Shown one piece after another: positions 47,601-59,932 of a DNA stretch of 64,000 nucleotides. Both the position numbers and the translations under genes were made by a program. Under the pieces are notes generated by a model. That model did not search any database. It saw only the letters and a list, made by a program, of their open reading frames with translations, and had not been told where the DNA came from. How positions within the stretch are numbered: position 1 is the first letter of the stretch; the number at the start of each line of letters is the position of its first letter. Source of the stretch: Neckera pumila (lineage: Eukaryota > Streptophyta > Bryopsida > Hypnales > Neckeraceae); NCBI GenBank assembly GCA_963969595.1, contig OZ018416.1, forward strand, positions 12,354,065 to 12,418,064. Direction: 5' to 3'.

Positions 47601-50600
47601 TTCTGCACCTATGACCTTTTCCCTTGTTCTTCCCTGTGCAAGTGTATGCAAAAACTCGTAGATTTGAAGCCTATATGGCTCACCGGATCTGATTGCCACA
47701 GTCACAAGAGCTTGCGCTGCGATGATACGCACCTGTCATATAAAAATCCTGTAAATAATACTCTTGTAAACATAATACATAGATGAAAATACAATGAAGG
47801 AGCGTCAAGCACAATGTCTATGCGTACGAAATTGCATCTTATCTACCTCCCAGCTGCCGCTGATAGCACAGCGCTGAAGACGAGTGATAGCCCCTGCAAG
47901 TGTTGGATTCCTGGAACTTGCAGCAGCCACCATCTTATCACCATCAAGCATCATAAGAGCGGTACTGGGAGATGTAGCTGACTCCCAGGCGTACTCCCCT
48001 GCCGCATAATTTGCATTCTCACCAAGAAACCACACCTGATCACTCCATTTGTCAGCAGTAAGGAAGGAGATTTGCACCCACAAAAAGGGAAGTCACAGTG
48101 GCTTTTCATGTTCGTCACTGGAATTCCAAAGTCAAGGACACATTTGACGCATACAAGATCCCTCCACCAGACTCCAAAGAAAAATTAACATTTGGTGATG
48201 GAGAAACATCCATCGTTGAAAGGTTGATGACACTGCAATTCACCGAACTTGGTAACATAAATAACGAAGCACCAGACTAAACCCTAAACCGAGACTTAAA
48301 TATCCAAACCCATATCAATTTTGAAAAGGAGAGACGTACCGCAGCTTGCACCAGACGTTGTAGAGCAATGGCCGATTTTGGATCGGCACGATCTGTTGCT
48401 CTTCCTCCAACCATCTGTAGTGGCTGTGGTGGTGGAAGATCAAGCACAACTGTGACAGCCTCCAAAGCATTGTGCTTTCCATCAGCCCCTGACCCTACGA
48501 GGCACGTCTGTGCATACAAGGTTACACCGTTAGCTGGTCCTCGCAGAAGTGCCAGTATTATCACGTGGAGGACTCAAGAATCAGTCGCCAGATCTCATAT
48601 GGCAATAGGTGAGTGAGGTACCTTCCATAAGAGTTGAAGCACATCTGAGTCAATTTTTCCAGGAACCTTTGTAGCAAATAGCCTAGATATGTCCAGCAAT
48701 ATCACTGCCATCTCTGGAGTGGCCTGCAAAAATGATGGTCAACCTCAGTGAGGATCAGAACTAAGAACAGATGATTTTGTGAATGGTGACCATTGTCTGC
48801 TTGTGCTCAGAACTGGAGCTATTAGAGGCAGAGACGAGCGCCGTCTATAGGGTCAACTACAACAAAGTTCGTAACTCCAGCTTCCCACCCTTTTTGACTG
48901 CCAAACAACTGATGGGTAAGGATCTCTTTGAAACCCACCACCTATGACAGGATTGACTCATCAAATCCAAATATCTTTTTCGTCTAAAGAACATACGTCT
49001 CGTCCGGAGCGAATACAGACGTTCCAAAGATACTGACCTTGAAACGTGCGTGCAGAGTGAGCATTATATCGTTCAGCAACGCAGCAGGCCAGGATGGATC
49101 AGCCAATTCACCAGTAATAATTGCCTTAAGCTCTTCTACAGGTTCATAAGGATTTTGCATCCAGATCAAGGCTTTGATGGCTGCAGCTCGGACATACACG
49201 CATTCACATGCTGTAGTAGTTCGAACGGCCTCTACAAGACTTGCAAGCATGCTGGCAATTGATTCCTTGCCACCCGCAGACATCGACACTGTTCTGCGAT
49301 GACCTGCAGAGACAAACAAGAAAATTAGAATCACCGAATATTGCCAGTAAACAAATCAACAAACGAACTCTATACCAAAACAGGAGGCATACCAGTCTTC
49401 TAGCATTCCAATGTCATACAAGACATTACCTGATTCAGCATCTCCAGTCTCATCATCTCCTTTCATGATATCAGCGGTAGGATTAATCATAGATTCATCT
49501 TGTTGAACCATGTCATCAACAGTATACCCCCGAATAGCCACTGCAGACGCCCTACTCTTCCCAAGCTCCTGAACAATACGCACAGCTCCATGGAGCACTG
49601 GTCTTGAAGAGTTTCTTAATGCAGACTCCAGTCTACAAAACCCCATGGCAAGTACATCAGAATACGGCTAACCTAAAAGCACGTAACAGCCAGTGTGAAC
49701 ATTCGAACTTCTAAAAAGCGTCGGCATAATCAACGAATCAGCGCAATTTGGAATAAGATTTTCCAGGAAGCCCAGTGACTGCGATGCCAACCTTCACTAA
49801 ACAGCAGTAAAAACCAATGCAACGATAGATGCAGTACAATTAACCCTTCCTAAATCTTCTAATGAATCTGCTTTTGCTGAGGGCTAAATGTTCATGATAG
49901 TTAATCTGCTAGAGATTCTACTTGTAGCCAATCACAACACGCTTGGTTGTTACGAAGGTTCTTCGTCAAGTTGTATTCGGTAGTCAGAAAATGATTGTAA
50001 TTTGAGTAAACAGCAACGGCCGATAGAATTCATCTCACCTTCGCATGACTAACTTAATCAAGGGTTGTGGTCTCCGTGGCCTTGGGGCCTGACGATCTTT
50101 TGGCCCTCTTGGAGGTATTCCTTCTTTGGTAGCACCCTCCTTTCCAGCTGCACCACTCGCATCCTTAGCTGGCAAAGAAGGAGGCTCAGGAAATTTGAGA
50201 ATAGCAGTTGTAAGTAAAGCCCAACCATTGGCACGGTCTTCAAGGCTGCACAGATGCAAGCGGAAATTAAGTGACACCCCTCAAACTATCACTCCAGCTG
50301 TAGGTTCCGAAAACAAGGTTCAACATCGGGAGTTCGAAATCCACACCTCTCAGAAGCATCGAATTTTCCCAAAACGCAACTGATGGCTTCAAAGCAAACT
50401 CTCTCACTTGGATCCAAGAGAAGCTGGTACAAAATGGTAGTAAACTGAGCCTTCACCTCAGGTCTTTCTGCACGGATGAACAATTCAAATCAGGAGGATG
50501 TCCACAAGCAATAGAAGGTATTGAAATTGCACACCTCGAGTGGTCCACTTGGGAAACTCACCGTCAAGAACTCTTGCTCGAGAAAGAATGTAACAAAGCC

Positions 50601-53600
50601 GGGCAAGATAGACACGGGCAAGGACGTCGTGGATCTGTAGCACTTCTTGCAAAGAACCTGTAGATATATCACACAAATTAAAGACTTTCTTAGGAGGAGT
50701 TCGCTTCGAGCAGAGAACACTAACAATCACTTAGAGGTATCTCTCAGGAGCTACTGAGATGACACTGCGAAGTCCAATTTTATAGGGTAAGAAGAAGAGC
50801 CATCTTGGCCACATAACAAAGTCTTCACATCAAACTACAAATACCAACTACAAATCAATACTCTGAAGGAGCAACTTAAAGAAGAGGTTCTTCAATATGA
50901 ACTACAGAGGACGTTATGCTCACAAACTCGAGTGATTAAACACTTGCATCAGGATATAAGTGGTCAGTTACCTGCAGCAAGCGAAAGTTTCGCTGCAAAA
51001 AGAGAGCAGAACAAACAAATGAACCAAAAAATCATGATCAGTGTAAAAAAGAAACATGGTGATGATCTGAATTAAAGATGCGAAGGACTGAACATTCCCA
51101 AATAAGACTCCAATGCAAAAGCTAGGGACACAGAAGTACCGCAGTAAGGAACATCAAAATCGAATAAAGCAAAGGAAGTAAGATCTGCGTGTTCATTTTT
51201 AACTTCAAGCAAATGTCATCCTGATGACAGCATTTGATCATAGGATGTCCCTCTAACAATCAGGTTGGAACCACGTACCCACTGCCATGGCCACTGCAGT
51301 GACATCCTTGGTGGCCAACTCTTGAACAACGGATAAGGCATGTCTCACTCCCACAGGATCTGCGCAAGCAATTCTGTACAAAATTTACATGTTAAGAGCT
51401 TCTCAAAACCATCTACGCATAACGCATTCTATCTCCTCTGCTCTGAGCTTCTCCACAGAGTAGTGTCTGCTTGATGATAAACTGTAATAAATAACACATT
51501 ACAACAAAACAACTCCAAAATAGTCAAAGGAAACCTCAAAACTGAAAACTGAAACTTTCACGCACCCTTGGACTGCCCGGTGAAGGAATGCAGGATTTCC
51601 GGAATCCAATGGCAATCGTCGCAAAGTGCTCAGAGCAGCGTACTGTAAATTACTTCGTAATGCAGACTGCCAGCACCACCATTCAAAGCTCTAAATAAAA
51701 TACATCGTCTGCATACAGTAAAAAACTCCATGGAACTGACCCCTAGAAAGATACGCAAGTCAAATACGCGGCTAGTTAGAACAGATCTCTACTAATATAT
51801 CAAATAACAATATTGACAAATGAAGCCACACTGGAAACTTTCTATCTTTCTTAAGAGTTACGAGAAGGAAAAATTTAATGCTTGCTAGCAAATCACCTCT
51901 TTGTCCACGCTTTGCCTCCCAAACATGCCCTTTTTCCTCCTCAGCTTACCTGCGTCAGCAACCTGTATCCAGTTGTCTGTCAGATGGCAATTGAAGTAAA
52001 GGAAAAGAAATCGGAAGTGCCTACAATCATGCATGCGCTTCTCCCCAACACCAGTCCAAACATGTATAAAAGTTACTTTGCCACCTAAGACATAAGGAAA
52101 ATTATCTGTAGCCAAACAACCATCAAACTTTGGGGCGTACAGAAAAGGAGAAACTAACAACTAGAGGTAACTCAAAACATAGAATGGCTCTGAGGCACAA
52201 AAACACACGCAAAAACTTTCAGATCTCTCATGCAGTGATACGTACGAGAAAAGCATGGTGAAGGGACACAGACCTTGTCTAGGATGCCAAACACTATCTC
52301 ATATAAGGTGGCCAGCACATCGTTGCTCGTGGTAGGAGCAAAGCTAAGAGCCTTAAGAGCTGCAATTCGGCGAGGATGCACTACAGAGAAAACAAAACCA
52401 AAATAGAAAATCTGTCAAGACCTGTTCAATTATAATATTTTCAATTCATTACGAGATCAAGTTACCCTACCAAAGTCCACAAGGAGACGATGTACGTAAA
52501 AGCGAATTGGTGTTTACATGGTGCCAAATATCAATCGAACTACTTACATAGAGGCTCTGCGTTTGAAGCTTCGTTAGTGAGTTGAGTAATAATTTGTGGC
52601 AAAACTTCTGCTCGTGTAACCACAGTGCCTCCAGCAAGGTTTAAGTCAGCCAAAGCATCCCAATTGGGTGTTGGTAATCCTCCCCCTGGGGTAACGCCTT
52701 GGGCACCACTTTCTGCCAGTAGTCTAGCAAGGAAGTAATAAACATAGCGCAATACACTTCTATCTTCCGACGATTGATGAAGCTGCACATGTCATAGGGA
52801 GTTTACACTATCCAAGTTAGCCGCAATCAAGAACCAATGTCAAACCCTTGATAGAAACAGCTCAAGAGGATAAGTACGACACACAGCTCAAAGGCGCAGT
52901 TACATAAGCAAACGAGCGAGTTGCATGCACAACCAAATCACGCAACAGAAGATGGCATTCGAAATGGGTACGCAAGAAAACCTCTACAAAGGCGTTGAAA
53001 AAGTTAAGAACTCAGACTTGGAAGAGGTCACAATGGAGACGCATACCGCAAGTAGGGAGGGGGCCAAAGAGGGATCGACGGAGCTGTAAACGGCAAGCTT
53101 GGGAAACACCTGGTGCACAAGCTGCTTTGCAGCGGCTTTCTGAGAGAGCACCAAAAAACAGTTAGTCACTATTATCGATTCAGCTACAGAAATTTAACAA
53201 GCCCCTTAACTTTCTACGCAGTAAGCTGCAACCCATTTGGAATAGACTTGAGCAATTAAAACTGAAAGCACACCATAAGTGCAATCTTTGATAGAAGCAA
53301 GATAAGCACAACATCAAACACAGACCTGATCAGCGGAAGCTGAAAGTTCTTGAAGAGCTCTGGCAAGGTGTGAGTAGGAGACTGGCTGCAAGTACATAAA
53401 ATGCCCACAATAGAGTGAATAAGCACTCAAGCATAATGCAAAAATTACGTACACGCCAATATAGACAACGCATCGAACGAAGACTTCTCCGGTAAGCGGC
53501 ATTTCATTCCTCGAACAAGGCAAGAAATGGCAAGAGAAACCTTCTTCTTTTGTTTTGGAAGGCCAAGGCCGGTCTTTCCAGGCGCTGAAGCTTTGATTGA

Positions 53601-53759
53601 TGCTAACAACTCCGGCGTCATCTGCACATTGGACTTCCGAGGAGGAGCATTCTTTGATGGCCGTTCTGCCTTGCCAAGGGGAGGAAAGGTTGGATTGCCA
53701 GGAGGTGGAGGATCTGACGTAATCAAATCCATGAGCGATGCCCCCGGGTCTTGCGCCAT
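44603..53759 (-). CDS. TASH3: TASH3: SH3-domain subunit of the TPLATE endocytic complex
   Basis: The largest-gene model here: 26 exons closing in frame to 1189 residues (the Arabidopsis protein is about 1.2 kb residues long as I recall). Exons: 53759-53541, 53385-53326, 53139-53047, 52782-52548, 52380-52274, 51962-51897, 51666-51566, 51373-51279, 50992-50972, 50657-50562, 50467-50347, 50245-50039, 49632-49430, 49303-49038, 48723-48622, 48507-48340, 48035-47847, 47732-47491, 47303-47157, 46792-46588, 46308-46177, 46064-45951, 45653-45570, 45316-45152, 44904-44845, 44674-44603. The body is a long alpha-solenoid with family motifs LRYVYYFLARLL, PTPNWDALADL, RPQPLIKLVMRR and WFLGENANYAAGEYAWES. 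The C-terminus is an SH3 domain (ALYDFTAGGDEE ... EVDGWF ... GLVPVLYV). The complex acts at the plasma membrane in clathrin-mediated endocytosis. No broken exon was found. Confidence 0.95.
50972..50992 (-). other. 21-nt microexon of TASH3
   Basis: CGAAACTTTCGCTTGCTGCA plus a final G, bounded by TTTTTGCAG and GTAACTGACC on the minus strand. It keeps phase (1 nt carried in, 1 nt carried out) and adds seven codons (AKLSLAAG across the joins) at the place where other TASH3 proteins have a short linker between AVAMA and LQDVL-like motifs. Confidence 0.75.
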
Positions 53760-55359
53760 TTCGATCCTCGTTGAGGCCCCAAGGTTTGGATTTCCTTCAC
53801 AAACGAATCATATACCTGTGCCTATGGATCTGCGGTACCACTTCCAAGCTCAATCCCCAGGACACCGAAATTGCTCCGACTCTAAGCCTCCGAAAGCATG
53901 AACACCTTCCGTTCACAACATAACAATAAAAAATTCTGAATAGCAAACCCTAAGAATAGAATATCTCTGAATCTGTATGAAAAAACACCATGAGCAGTAT
54001 CTAGAGCTAATCTCGAATGAACTAAGAAACCCTCGACACTCAATTAACCCTAACACCAAGAGACTGTGAACAATATATCCTACAATTTACAATCCCAATC
54101 GATCGATCGATCGGCCGGCGACATTCGATACTCAGTGCAAAGTTGTTCCTTTCAAACTAAACGATCCAGAAAATGTTGCAAACGTCAAATCTAAAGGAAC
54201 CATACTGAAGAATGCGATTTCCATTGATAAAAAAAAGGCGGAAATGCATGAATGGAAAACTTCAGCTCCCAAACGAACTTTAGAAATTCATCTTTTTCTA
54301 AGAAAATAGCAACAGCAGGAACGTGAAGGAAGCGGAACGAACCTGGACGGCGAAGGGCGAAGAGAAATCGCCCAGATCGGGGACAGGAGCGCTGCGATGA
54401 AGGTGAGGCAGGCGCAGTGAACGTCGACTGATTGCAGTCTGTCGCGTACCCTCGTCGTCAAGGCGTTTTGGGGTTCAGTGTGGATACCCGCATCGATCCA
54501 CGACATAACCATTTTACAGTCCAACCGGCATATTGGCCCTCCAAATTTATTTCATCTGTTATTTGGTATAAAATTAGAACTTGCGATTATTATCATAGGA
54601 AGTGCATAATGAATCTCATTACATAGACACAATAAAAAATTTATTTGGAAACTAGCGACTAGCGCTTGCTTTGCTACGCATTAAATATATTACTTTCATC
54701 AATTTTTCATGTGATAGAATGTAGATAAACAAAGTATGTGTAATCTTTAAATGAAAATATTGACATCCTCATACAATATTCTTTGAAAAAATTTATATAG
54801 TGCAATATAAAGTAATTAAAAAAAATCTTTATATCATAATTTTTACAAAATAATCTTTGCAAAGATGAAAACATTGCAATAAGAATAAATTAATCAAGTG
54901 AACAATGTAAGTAGAATCTTCACATTTGAATATGTAGAACAATGCTAGCGGTTGGTGCTTCCTTATTCTTTAATATCACATTTTAAAAGACAAGGAATTT
55001 ATCTATAGTTTTGTTGTTTGAAAAGTTTCTTTGAAATTTTTTTAGAAGTATCTATTTGATTTTCAAATATTTCATGAATAGAATATACAATATATAGTAG
55101 AAAGTATCCTATGGCTATTACAAAAGCAATTGAATTTCTATAATATTATCATTCAAAATTGAATTGTGATATTATAGAGGTCGTTGTGATTTTAGTAGTA
55201 TGATTGAACTATTGGAGTAAAGCCCATTAAAAAGTTAGCTCAAAGACCTTTTAAAACAATACAGAGAGCCTCTTCAAATCATACTTAAGAAAGAAAAATT
55301 AAGGAAATGACTTTTCAAATTTCTTAAATTTGAAGAGCCACTTGCTTGATTTTCCTTTA
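53760..55359. other. TASH3 5-prime leader/promoter and AT-rich spacer
   Basis: 53760 to about 54480 is GC-richer and should hold the TASH3 leader and promoter on the minus strand; a short (ATCG)n run lies at about 54098-54113. From about 54550 onward the DNA is very AT-rich and I see nothing recognisable. Confidence 0.4.
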
Positions 55360-56269
55360 TTAACCCCTAGAGAGGCCCATAGTCCCCTCAAGGGACTTTT
55401 GGGATTTTGGGCAAAATTTTGGTCTAATTTCTTGGAACTTTTTTGAAGATAGGCAATCACATTAGCTTTCTAACTTTTTTTTTTTTTTTCAATTGGTGCC
55501 TGGGAGCAAAAGTTATGCCACCCGAAGTCAAAAAAGCAACTCGCTGAGCAGAAAAATAAACTGCAAAAAATTGTATTTTTAAAAAAAAAATTCTTCTCAA
55601 AGATCATGTTTTTGTCTACATTTGAAGCTTTAATTCATTCTATTTGGACTCAAAATGAAAAAGTTATAGACAATCTTGTTTTTTGGGCAATCTAAGCATT
55701 TTAAAAAAAAAAAACTTATAGAATTCATTTTTGAATGCAGTTCTCAAATTTTTTCAAATTCTTTTTTTGAAAAGTCTAAGTTTGTTTTCAAGAACACTCC
55801 CATCTTTGAAATTATGGTGTTTTAATTCCACCTAAGAGCTATTAAAGATTTAGTGTTTCATTCAATTTTGGACCTACTTCTACTTAACAATTTTTATATA
55901 TGTGAAAATCAAATTTTGACATTCTAAAATTTTTTTCCCCAACTCTCAACTCAAATATTCAATATTAAAAAATTTAACCCAATGGTGTGTAGTGCAAAAA
56001 AAATCTACAAATGGCCGTCAAAGTCATCTGAAATTGCAGGCCACAGTTCAAAAAAACTTCTTTTTCCAATTTCAAATGCTAATATCTTCCAATCTGTATA
56101 GTCAAACTTCGTGAAATTCTTACCACATGATCTAAGACAAGTGAAGTACAAGATCCTAAGGTTAGATTCTAAAAACAAGAATTTTTTGGTTTCTTAAGGG
56201 ATCGTAGCAGAAATAGCAATTTTTTGTCGTTTTGGAGCCAAAAAATGCCTTGGGCCTTTAGGGGTTAAA
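55360..56269 (-). mobile_element. TTAA-bounded element, family T1 copy E
   Basis: 910 bp, starting TTAACCCCTAGAGAGGCCC and ending GGGCCTTTAGGGGTTAA. Both TTAA sites are intact. Its reverse complement aligns with copy D. Non-coding. Confidence 0.68.
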
Positions 56270-57544
56270 CATGAATGATTTGCCAAGACCTCTATAAAAT
56301 TTGTCTTTGAACTTACTTTTAATGTGGTTTAGATTGATGGTTCAATGTCTAAGTTTGAGTTTTTTTATGTCTATTCAAAGTACATGTGGATGCTCAATCT
56401 TTCAATGATAGTACGATATTTCAAGTTCTAATTATACATTAGTTAGAAGTTTGAAATAAATTTGGAGGGCTAATATACAATTGGGTTGAAGATACTTTGA
56501 CTTTGTCAATGTGATTAGAAGCAAGAAAAGAACAATGGTATATGATATATATATTACTTATTGTTTTTACCACTTCAAGAAAGACTTCATTATAAGGTAT
56601 ATGCACCTATAATTGTCATAATTACAAATGAGCATGGTTCCTATTACTAAACATAAATTCATTTATTAAATCTTATTGACAATTGTATGAGGACTCCAAT
56701 GCACTTTAACATGCATTATTCGGAAACCTCATGAGTAAATTATGAATGTTCAAATTACTCTTTTTAAATGAACCAATACTAAGTAGGCTCTCATAGACTC
56801 ACATTTTGATTGTGTACATCTTGTGTTATCAATTCAATATATCTTGTTCTTTAGAGTACTTTGCTACAGCATCAATTGAAGATTTGCACATAGATGATGC
56901 ATACGGCTCTCTAGATTTTTGTAAGATCTTGTGCCATGTCCACTCTACATCCTCGTCGGATACAGAGATCACTTACACTTTGCATTGTTTGAAACCATGA
57001 TTTTAAAGAACGCTAGCACCTTCTAATTCAATGTTGATTTCAACAATCTTCAATTTCATTTGAGAGGATCTTACATCTCAAGAACGTACACAAGATGTTG
57101 AAAAAAACTAAGAAATATGGAGTATAAAATATTTGGTAGTAAAATTTGCAAACTAGAAACCTTAACCCTAATTTTTTTGCATATCTAACAATAACATCTT
57201 GCATTAGAATAGTACAAGAGTGTGTGGAAGAAATTTCAAAAATTTTGACTGTGTACATTGCAAGATGTTTGCGTTTAAAGTGAAGAAACCAAGTTTTTAA
57301 TTTCCTTTTGCTACTAGATTATAAAGCTCTGAATCTTTTTAACTAAAATATAATGTATTATAGATTTGAATTTCTAATTCTATATATTGAAGAGCTGAAT
57401 TGAAAGTTGGGGGGCAAAAATTCAAAAAACATACACTCAATTTTCATCCTTAAAAAAAATTGTTATATTTAAATAGATAGAAGATAGAAGGAAAAACAAA
57501 ATCTGATTTCATAATTCTACGATGGAATTGAAACACACTTGTCC
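56270..57544. other. Intergenic, nothing recognised
   Basis: AT-rich DNA without a supported gene, RNA or clear repeat boundaries. Confidence 0.45.
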
Positions 57545-57952
57545 CAATAGAGAGATTGTTCTAGAAAGTAAAAAAAAATTTGTGGAGTTTTTTTTTAAAA
57601 AACAAGACACTTTGTAACTTTCTCGTCACTAGTCCAAATAGAATGAATCAAAGCTTTTTTGTAGAAAAAAACATTTTCTAGCAATGAGAAAAAAATTTAT
57701 AGAACTTATTTTGAGTTTTTGAGATTTTTTTGGTGCTACCCATCAAGTGATCAAACTGCCTTTTGAGCTTAAGATGACATGACTTTTCTTTTCAAGCACC
57801 AATTATTACAAAAATTAAATTTTGCAAAAAGCTTGTATATTTTTCTATTTTTGAAAAAAAATTCAAAAAATCACTTAAAAATTTGAGATTATAAGGAACT
57901 TACCCAAACCTTCGTATGTCTCTTGAAGGAACACTTGGACCTCTGGGGTTAA
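57545..57952 (+). mobile_element. TTAA-type element, family T1 copy F (truncated)
   Basis: The right end GGACCTCTGGGGTTAA is preserved and the ACTAGTCCAAATAGAATGAA block matches copy D. The expected left end with TTAACCCC is missing, so the copy is 5-prime truncated and its left limit is approximate. Confidence 0.4.
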
Positions 57953-58672
57953 CGCAATTTGTATGAATTCTTAGCATCAATGAATATAAAAAGTAGTACA
58001 ATTTTAGGTAGTAGACACTAAAGCCCAACTAAATTGTGCTTTGAAGGAAATTGTTTTTTTGGGTGCAGTTGGTAGGCCAATGGTGCTAGTATGTGAGCCC
58101 AAGAATGCAAGCTTGTGAACATTGAGCCTATAATATAGGTACCTATAACATAGACACCATACACTATAGAAGATATATGTATCATAAACACCTATAATAT
58201 GAGTATTTATAACATATATATTTTATAATCATAGATGGGTTTTTTGGATATAAAAGAAGCTCTTCCTATTGGAGGTGAGCAATTGTTAATTGCGGCCCAT
58301 ATTACGTTGCTTCTGGATTCTGTTGAAGCTCGGGCATGCGGTGCTTTGTGGCTGACTCTTATCGCCAGCAACTTGCCTTTGCTATTCCAAATGTTCACAA
58401 AAAGCAAGGCCCGTGATATCAAAGATGCATCTGTCAATGCTGATGAGACATCAATTTTCGAGCAGGAAAGGTGGCAAAGTAGGGCGAAACTTGCTACCAA
58501 GAGGCAAAAAAATGAGCAACCCTCTAGCTCCATTGTGTTAGATCCAGGTGAGAAATATTTTGTTGACTTCAATGTAAAGTGTTGATGTTCTGAGAATTTC
58601 AAATTGGATCTCTGCACTATTTGAGATCAAATTGTATTTCAAGTTATATTGTGAATATTTTCCATTTGTTGA
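57953..58672 (+). other. Spacer with a possible orphan exon
   Basis: An open frame at 58235-58585 (plus) reads SVEARACGALWLTLIASNLP and continues to GATCCAG followed by GTGAGAAAT, a good splice-donor match at about 58548. It could be an upstream exon of the kelch-type remnant or part of another lost gene. I do not recognise the protein and found no F-box motif. Confidence 0.25.
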
Positions 58673-59932
58673 TCCAATATCGATGTTGCAAATCAAGAAG
58701 ATTTGTTCACGGCAACCCATTTGGACAATAAATATATGGTATGGCAATGTACTAAATATGACATGCGTTCCAAAAAGTTGAGGACGTTACCACCATTTTC
58801 TTCCCTTCTGCATCTAGATTCAAATCCTTACTTGAAGACCTTGCCACCATTTTCTTTCCTTCCGGATCCAAATCCAAGTTTTTACTCCACGCACTATAAG
58901 AAACCTGTGTTTTAGGTGATGTTAGCATAATTTTAGGAGACAGATTTTAGTGGACACCCAATAAAACAACTTGTGTTTATATGTCAATAATAATGTTTAA
59001 TGTAGCATCCACATGTAACAGTGAACGTTGTTATTGTCATAAAACACAATTTGTTTTATTGGATGTCCACTAAAACCCGTCTCCTAAAATTATGCTAACA
59101 TCACCTAAAACACGGGTTTCTTATAGTGACGCAATACTCCATTTGTGGCCATAACAACTTGATGTGCGTGAATATTTCCACTATGGGAGCAGAACTGGTG
59201 GTTTTCAACTCTTTGACGGGGTTGAAAAGACTATTGCCACCTCTGCTCTTCCCAAGACATCCAGTGCTTTTGCACATGTTAGTCGATTTTGCAACAAAGT
59301 CTTACAGAGTGATAGTTGCTGGAAGTTCAAGCTCAGGTGAGGGGTATTTGTCGAAAAAAATGGAAGTGTTTGACTCAAAGACATCAAAGTGGGAAGAAAT
59401 GTGCGACCTACCAGGGCCACTGTTTGGACTCAACGAGTACCAGACAGGCGTGTGCGCAAACGGAATATTATACTTCATTTCGTTTCTGGATAGTGATGGT
59501 AGCAAGGTTGTTGTAGCATTTGATGTGGAGAATGGGAAGTGGTTGCCAAACATGACATGCCCAATCCTGCATTCAAAAATGTTTCATCTAGTTGAGAACA
59601 ATGGAGAATTGTACCTGTTCTACGAGCAAGTGGGCAAGCCATACAACACGCATTGCATCGACATACTTGAGATATCAAACTCTGCATCTGAGGAAGTGAG
59701 TTGCCATTGGAGGAATGTAGTTACAGTGAACTGTGAACGAAGTTCCGATTTTTACCCTGAGTACATGTGCCTGGGATTTGGGGAAGGCAAGTTGTGCAAC
59801 TTTGACACTATCAAACAAAGGGCTGTGGTGTATGAAGTGCAAAGCGGGAAGGTGTCCGAGGTCTTAGAGTCACTCTGGGATCAAAGATCGGTTTTTCATT
59901 CCCTGAATCCGCTACATCCGTTCTTGCACTAG
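58673..59932 (+). pseudogene. Kelch/F-box-associated protein remnant split by a CACTA MITE
   Basis: The frame opens at 58673 and, ignoring a 240-bp insertion (MITE plus one duplicated ACG), continues to the TAG at 59932, about 340 codons. Downstream motifs are those of plant F-box/kelch proteins: a MEVFDSKTSKWEEMCDLPGP kelch blade, then VVVAFDVENGKWLPN and FHLVENNGELYLFY. The insertion brings an in-frame TAG eight codons in (58913-58915), so uninterrupted translation is lost unless the segment is spliced out. The N-terminal F-box is not seen. Just before the insertion a 54-bp unit is tandemly duplicated (LRTLPPFSSLLHLDSNPY / LKTLPPFSFLPDPNPSFY). Such proteins act as SCF ubiquitin-ligase adaptors; that role is inferred. 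Confidence 0.7.
58892..59128. mobile_element. CACTA-type MITE inside the kelch gene
   Basis: The 237-bp element starts CACTATAAGAAACC and ends GGTTTCTTATAGTG, with an exact 3-bp target duplication ACG at 58889-58891 and 59129-59131. CACTA ends plus a 3-bp duplication define the CACTA (En/Spm) superfamily. Its two arms, roughly 90 bp each, are nearly perfect reverse complements, so it is a foldback element with no coding capacity. Confidence 0.92.
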
